A DNA stretch of 9,291 nt from NCBI GenBank assembly GCA_947372535.1, contig CANBUA010000195.1:1-9291 (forward strand), in the 5' to 3' direction. The translations under genes and the position numbers were made by a program. Positions 6,941 to 9,291 of the stretch are shown in pieces (the first letter of the stretch is position 1; each line of letters begins with the position of its first letter). The notes under the pieces were generated by a model that saw only the letters and a program-made list of their open reading frames with translations, did no database searches and was not told the DNA's origin. The stretch comes from Burkholderiales bacterium (lineage in GTDB: Bacteria; Pseudomonadota; Gammaproteobacteria; Burkholderiales; Burkholderiaceae).

Positions 6941-7789
6941 ATGACCCACATGCAGCCCCAACCCACGCAGGCCGAGAAGGCCCATCTCTTTCAAAGCCTT
7001 CACCGCGAAGGCCGAGGATTCCTCATCCCCAACCCCTGGGATCCGGGCTCGGCCCGTTTGCTGGCATCGCTGGGCTTCAAGGCCTTGGCCACCACCAGCG
7101 CCGGCTTTGCGTTTTCCCGAGGGCAGGCCGATGGCAGCGTGACGCGCGGGGCGATGATGCGGCACTTGGCCGACCTGGTGGCCTCGACCGATCTGCCCAT
7201 CAGTGCCGACCTGGGCGATGGCTTTGGCTCAGGTCTGCAAGATGTGGCGAACAGCATCCTGGAGGCGGCTGAGGCAGGCGTGGTTGGTGGGTCCATCGAG
7301 GACAGCACGGGGCAAGCGGCCTCACCCATCCTGGCCATCGACGTGGCGGTGGAGCGCGTCGCCGCGGCCGTGCAGGCGGCCCGCTCGCTGCCGTTTCCCT
7401 TCACGGTGACGGCCAGGGCGGAGAACTACTTCGTGGGCGTGCCCGATCTGAAGGACACCATCAAGCGCTTGCAGGCTTTTCAGGAGGCGGGTGCGGATGT
7501 TTTGTTCGCACCGGGGTTGAGCCGGGTTGAGGACATCGCCGAGGTGTTGAAATCGGTGGACCGCCCGTTGAATGTGCTGCTGGGGATGGCGGGCCTTCAG
7601 CTGTCGGCGCCGCAGTTGCTGGACATGGGCGTCAAGCGGCTCAGCGTGGGTGGCTCTTTGGCGCGCGCGGCGATGGGGGCGCTGCAACGTGCGGCCACGG
7701 AGTTGATGACACAGGGCACCACGGCCTACACCGAGTCGGCCATGCGCGGCGCCGATCTGAATCAGCTGTTCGCGGCATCACCGCGTTGA
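6941..7789 (+). CDS. Isocitrate lyase/phosphoenolpyruvate mutase superfamily protein, substrate unknown
   Basis: This is a 282-residue TIM-barrel enzyme from the ATG at 6941 (a second ATG at 6950 is possible; the frame also extends to a TTG at 6914). Family landmarks in order are LIPNPWDPGSARLLASLGFKALATTSAGFAFSRGQADG (28-65), ISADLGDGFG (87-96), EAGVVGGSIEDS (111-122), FTVTARAENYFVG (154-166), AGADVLFAPGL (183-193) and the barrel end LSVGGSLARAAMGAL (234-248). Asp90 and Glu120 are at metal-binding positions. There is no KxCGH catalytic loop, so it is not a true isocitrate or 2-methylisocitrate lyase. It belongs to the broad PrpB-like group acting on alpha-keto or oxaloacetate-type acids by C-C or P-C cleavage. 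Unusually, the second acidic residue of the DxD/DxE metal motif is Gly92, with Asp93 next to it. Its last 12 bases overlap the convergent tetR-like gene. Confidence 0.88.
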   Translation: MTHMQPQPTQAEKAHLFQSLHREGRGFLIPNPWDPGSARLLASLGFKALATTSAGFAFSRGQADGSVTRGAMMRHLADLVASTDLPISADLGDGFGSGLQDVANSILEAAEAGVVGGSIEDSTGQAASPILAIDVAVERVAAAVQAARSLPFPFTVTARAENYFVGVPDLKDTIKRLQAFQEAGADVLFAPGLSRVEDIAEVLKSVDRPLNVLLGMAGLQLSAPQLLDMGVKRLSVGGSLARAAMGALQRAATELMTQGTTAYTESAMRGADLNQLFAASPR

Positions 7790-8443
7790 AGGCAGCAAGC
7801 GGCGGATCGCTGGCCGGTGGGCCTTGAGCAATTCGTCCATGGTCTTGGCCAGGGCGTCGGTGTCCACCGTGGTGCCGGGTAGTTGATGCCACAGCGCGTC
7901 GAGCAGCAGGCGAATGCGCGCCGGCAGATCGAGTTGATCCAGGATGAGCCGCTCCTGCACCAGCCCCATCATCAGGCTCTTGGCCGTGACCGCCAGCCGG
8001 TGCGCAGTGTCTTCCAACGCATCCGCCGGCACGGCAAGGGTCAGCAGGCTCTGAAAGCGCAGCCGGGCCAACTGGTGGATCTGGCGGCTGATGGTGTGTG
8101 AGGCATGCACGGCCTCGTACAGCGTCGCCAGCCGCTCATCGGCCGTGATCAGGTCCAACTGCAGGACCAGTTCAAAGCTCAGGCGTGCCCACGGGCTGCT
8201 CAGTGTCTGCGTGGCCGCATCGGCCATGGCTTCGGTGGTGGTGAACATGTCGCGCACCAAGTGCTCGAGCAGCGCCTCCTTGTTGGCGAAGAAGTGGTAC
8301 AGGCTGCCCGTGGTGAGCCCGGCTTGCGCGGCGATGTCGCGCACGGTCGTGGCCTCGTAGCCGACCCGGATGAAGAGGTCGGCCGCCGCTTTTAACAGCG
8401 AGGCTTTGATGCGCTCGCCATGTTGTGAATCGCGTTTGACCAT
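7778..8443 (-). CDS. TetR/AcrR-family transcriptional repressor
   Basis: This 221-residue protein, normal for the family, has an N-terminal HTH (LLKAAADLFIRVGYEATTVRDIAAQAGLTTGSLYHFFANKEALLEHLV, residues 16-63) that matches the TetR pattern closely, including the GSLYHFF recognition-helix end. The helical ligand-binding half (about 70-221) is variable and gives no clue to the effector. It is divergent from the PhlG-like hydrolase gene, with a perfect 22-base palindrome 36 bases upstream of its start. It therefore most likely represses the hydrolase and itself until an inducer binds. In pseudomonads the TetR-type PhlH represses phlG and responds to diacetylphloroglucinol; a similar role here is inference from layout only. 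No clear ribosome site precedes the ATG, so translation may begin on a short leader. Confidence 0.93.
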   Translation of the reverse strand: MVKRDSQHGERIKASLLKAAADLFIRVGYEATTVRDIAAQAGLTTGSLYHFFANKEALLEHLVRDMFTTTEAMADAATQTLSSPWARLSFELVLQLDLITADERLATLYEAVHASHTISRQIHQLARLRFQSLLTLAVPADALEDTAHRLAVTAKSLMMGLVQERLILDQLDLPARIRLLLDALWHQLPGTTVDTDALAKTMDELLKAHRPAIRRLLPSTR

Positions 8444-8479
8444 GGACAGGTTTGGGGAAATCTAGGATTGAAGGACCAA

Positions 8480-8501
8480 AAACTATAACGCGTTATAGTT
8501 T
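8480..8501. promoter_or_regulatory. Perfect 22-base palindrome, probable TetR-type operator for the divergent pair
   Basis: The bases read AAACTATAACG followed by its exact reverse complement CGTTATAGTTT, centred on CGCG between 8490 and 8491. The -10-like hexamers TATAAC and TATAGT occur on each strand within it, so a bound repressor would block RNA polymerase in both directions. Length, symmetry and position between a TetR-family gene and its divergent neighbour are typical of TetR operators. No clear -35 box was found in either direction. Confidence 0.85.
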
Positions 8502-8523
8502 GACTTTTTCAGCGACATGACCC

Positions 8524-8529
8524 AAGGGG
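8524..8529 (+). promoter_or_regulatory. Shine-Dalgarno sequence that decides the hydrolase start
   Basis: AAGGGG lies 5 bases before the ATG at 8535. The in-frame ATG at 8517 has only T-rich sequence before it and lies very near the likely promoter, so 8535 is the preferred start. Confidence 0.6.
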
Positions 8530-8534
8530 CCTTC

Positions 8535-9291
8535 ATGGAAAGATACCAGGCGTTCATGCTGCCCTTGCAACCCGCGCCGCGCGCCATCCAGGAGGCCTGC
8601 CAACGAGGCGTGGTCCAAGGACCCGTGCCGCCCTTGCGACAGGCCCTTCAGGTGCTGGGACAGCCCGAGCCTTGCGCTGATGAAGTCAGGCGGGCGGAGG
8701 ACGGCCAGGTGCTGGTGAGCTGCACGACCGACATGCCGGGCGTCACCCCGGCCATGGTGGATTGGTGGTTTGGCTGGCACTTGCCCGAGACGGCTCGGTA
8801 CCGGCTTTGGCACCCCAAGGCGCATGTGCGTTGTCGTGTCAAGGAGGATCGCTCGGCCCTGAGTGGCGACCGCGCTCGCTACATCGGCAATGTCTCGCTG
8901 GTGGATGAATACATTGGCCCGTCCTTGAAGAAGCTGGCCATTGCTTTTCATCCGCCCGCTGACTTTGGTTTTCCCGATGACGAGGCGGCTCGATCCACCA
9001 CGATCTGCGCCGCCACGTCGGACCGCGTGCTCAAAGGGCATGGCGGCTACCTGGTCCACCACGTGGTCAAAACCGCCGACGGCGCGCAGATGCGGAGCGG
9101 CTTCTGGCTGGGGCGCATCTGCCATCAACTGGGCTTGGTCAACGTGTTGGCAGGACCTTGGCTCAACACGCCCCGCATGCGGCGCGTATTGGTGCCCGAC
9201 ACCATGGTGTTGGATCTGCTGATGCATTGCGGCGAGGAGATGAACCACCTCGCGCGTTTTCTGCCTGGATTGCATGCGGTGCATGGCCGCG
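8535..9291 (+). CDS. PhlG-like 2,4-diacetylphloroglucinol hydrolase family protein (3' end outside window)
   Basis: The reading frame is open from 8517 to the window edge without a stop; 252 residues are visible from the ATG at 8535. PhlG hydrolyses a C-C bond in 2,4-diacetylphloroglucinol, giving the monoacetyl compound and acetate, using zinc in a START-like (Bet v 1-like) fold. Recognised segments are TDMPGVTPAMVDWWFGWHLPETARYRLWHPKAHVRC (65-100), YIGNVSLVDEYIGPSLKKLAIAFHPPADFGF (116-146), HHVVKTADGAQMRSGFWLG (175-193) and LLMHCGEEMNHLARFLP (228-244). The known zinc set is His, Glu, His and Glu. The likely equivalents here are His93 or His97, Glu125, His231 and Glu235, the last two in an HxxxE helix. 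PhlG is about 294 residues, so only the last few tens are probably missing. It is paired with a divergent TetR repressor. The true substrate may be diacetylphloroglucinol or another acylphloroglucinol or beta-diketone. Confidence 0.88.
   Translation, partial: MERYQAFMLPLQPAPRAIQEACQRGVVQGPVPPLRQALQVLGQPEPCADEVRRAEDGQVLVSCTTDMPGVTPAMVDWWFGWHLPETARYRLWHPKAHVRCRVKEDRSALSGDRARYIGNVSLVDEYIGPSLKKLAIAFHPPADFGFPDDEAARSTTICAATSDRVLKGHGGYLVHHVVKTADGAQMRSGFWLGRICHQLGLVNVLAGPWLNTPRMRRVLVPDTMVLDLLMHCGEEMNHLARFLPGLHAVHGR

Noticed and set aside
6941..7789. Assignment as 2-methylisocitrate lyase (PrpB) or isocitrate lyase
   Set aside because: The catalytic KxCGH loop expected after the EDS segment is absent, so only the superfamily can be named.
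8493..9284. Minus-strand open frame of 263 codons at the right end
   Set aside because: It is antisense to the PhlG-like frame, which carries clear family motifs and a good ribosome site.

Overview
This is a GC-rich bacterial chromosomal window, probably from a betaproteobacterium of the order Burkholderiales (Comamonadaceae-like). That placement rests on base composition, codon usage and the mix of gene families, and no taxonomic marker is present. It holds eight protein-coding genes, two of them cut by the window edges. I see no RNA genes, insertion sequences or CRISPR arrays.

Region 1 (1-3500) is a polymorphic-toxin module. It starts inside a large Rhs/YD-repeat protein that ends in the Rhs hallmark (two DPxGL motifs) followed by a roughly 104-residue HNH-type nuclease tip of the AHH kind. 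The next gene overlaps the rhs stop by 4 bases and is an Imm11/DUF1629-like protein, the presumed immunity partner. The immunity gene is clearly richer in A/T than its surroundings, as is usual for exchanged toxin/immunity tips. A strong hairpin at 3457-3496 closes the module and can serve the convergent gene on the other side.

Region 2 (3519-5007, minus strand) has a small Lys/Glu/Asp-rich secreted protein and a ten-helix TDT/SLAC1 (TehA-like) anion channel or exporter. Region 3 (5120-7789, plus strand) has a GlxA-type regulator (DJ-1/PfpI plus AraC HTH) divergent from the channel, then a TauE/SafE-type permease and an isocitrate lyase/PEP mutase superfamily enzyme. The 112-base gap between the channel and the regulator contains three direct copies of TGCCAA spaced 23 and 20 bases, a plausible operator array.

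Region 4 (7778-9291) has a TetR-family repressor divergent from a gene that runs off the right edge and encodes a 2,4-diacetylphloroglucinol hydrolase (PhlG)-like enzyme. Between them is a perfect 22-base palindrome, a likely TetR operator controlling both. The layout resembles the PhlH/PhlG arrangement of pseudomonads and suggests an inducible ability to degrade an acylphloroglucinol-type antibiotic or a related beta-diketone.
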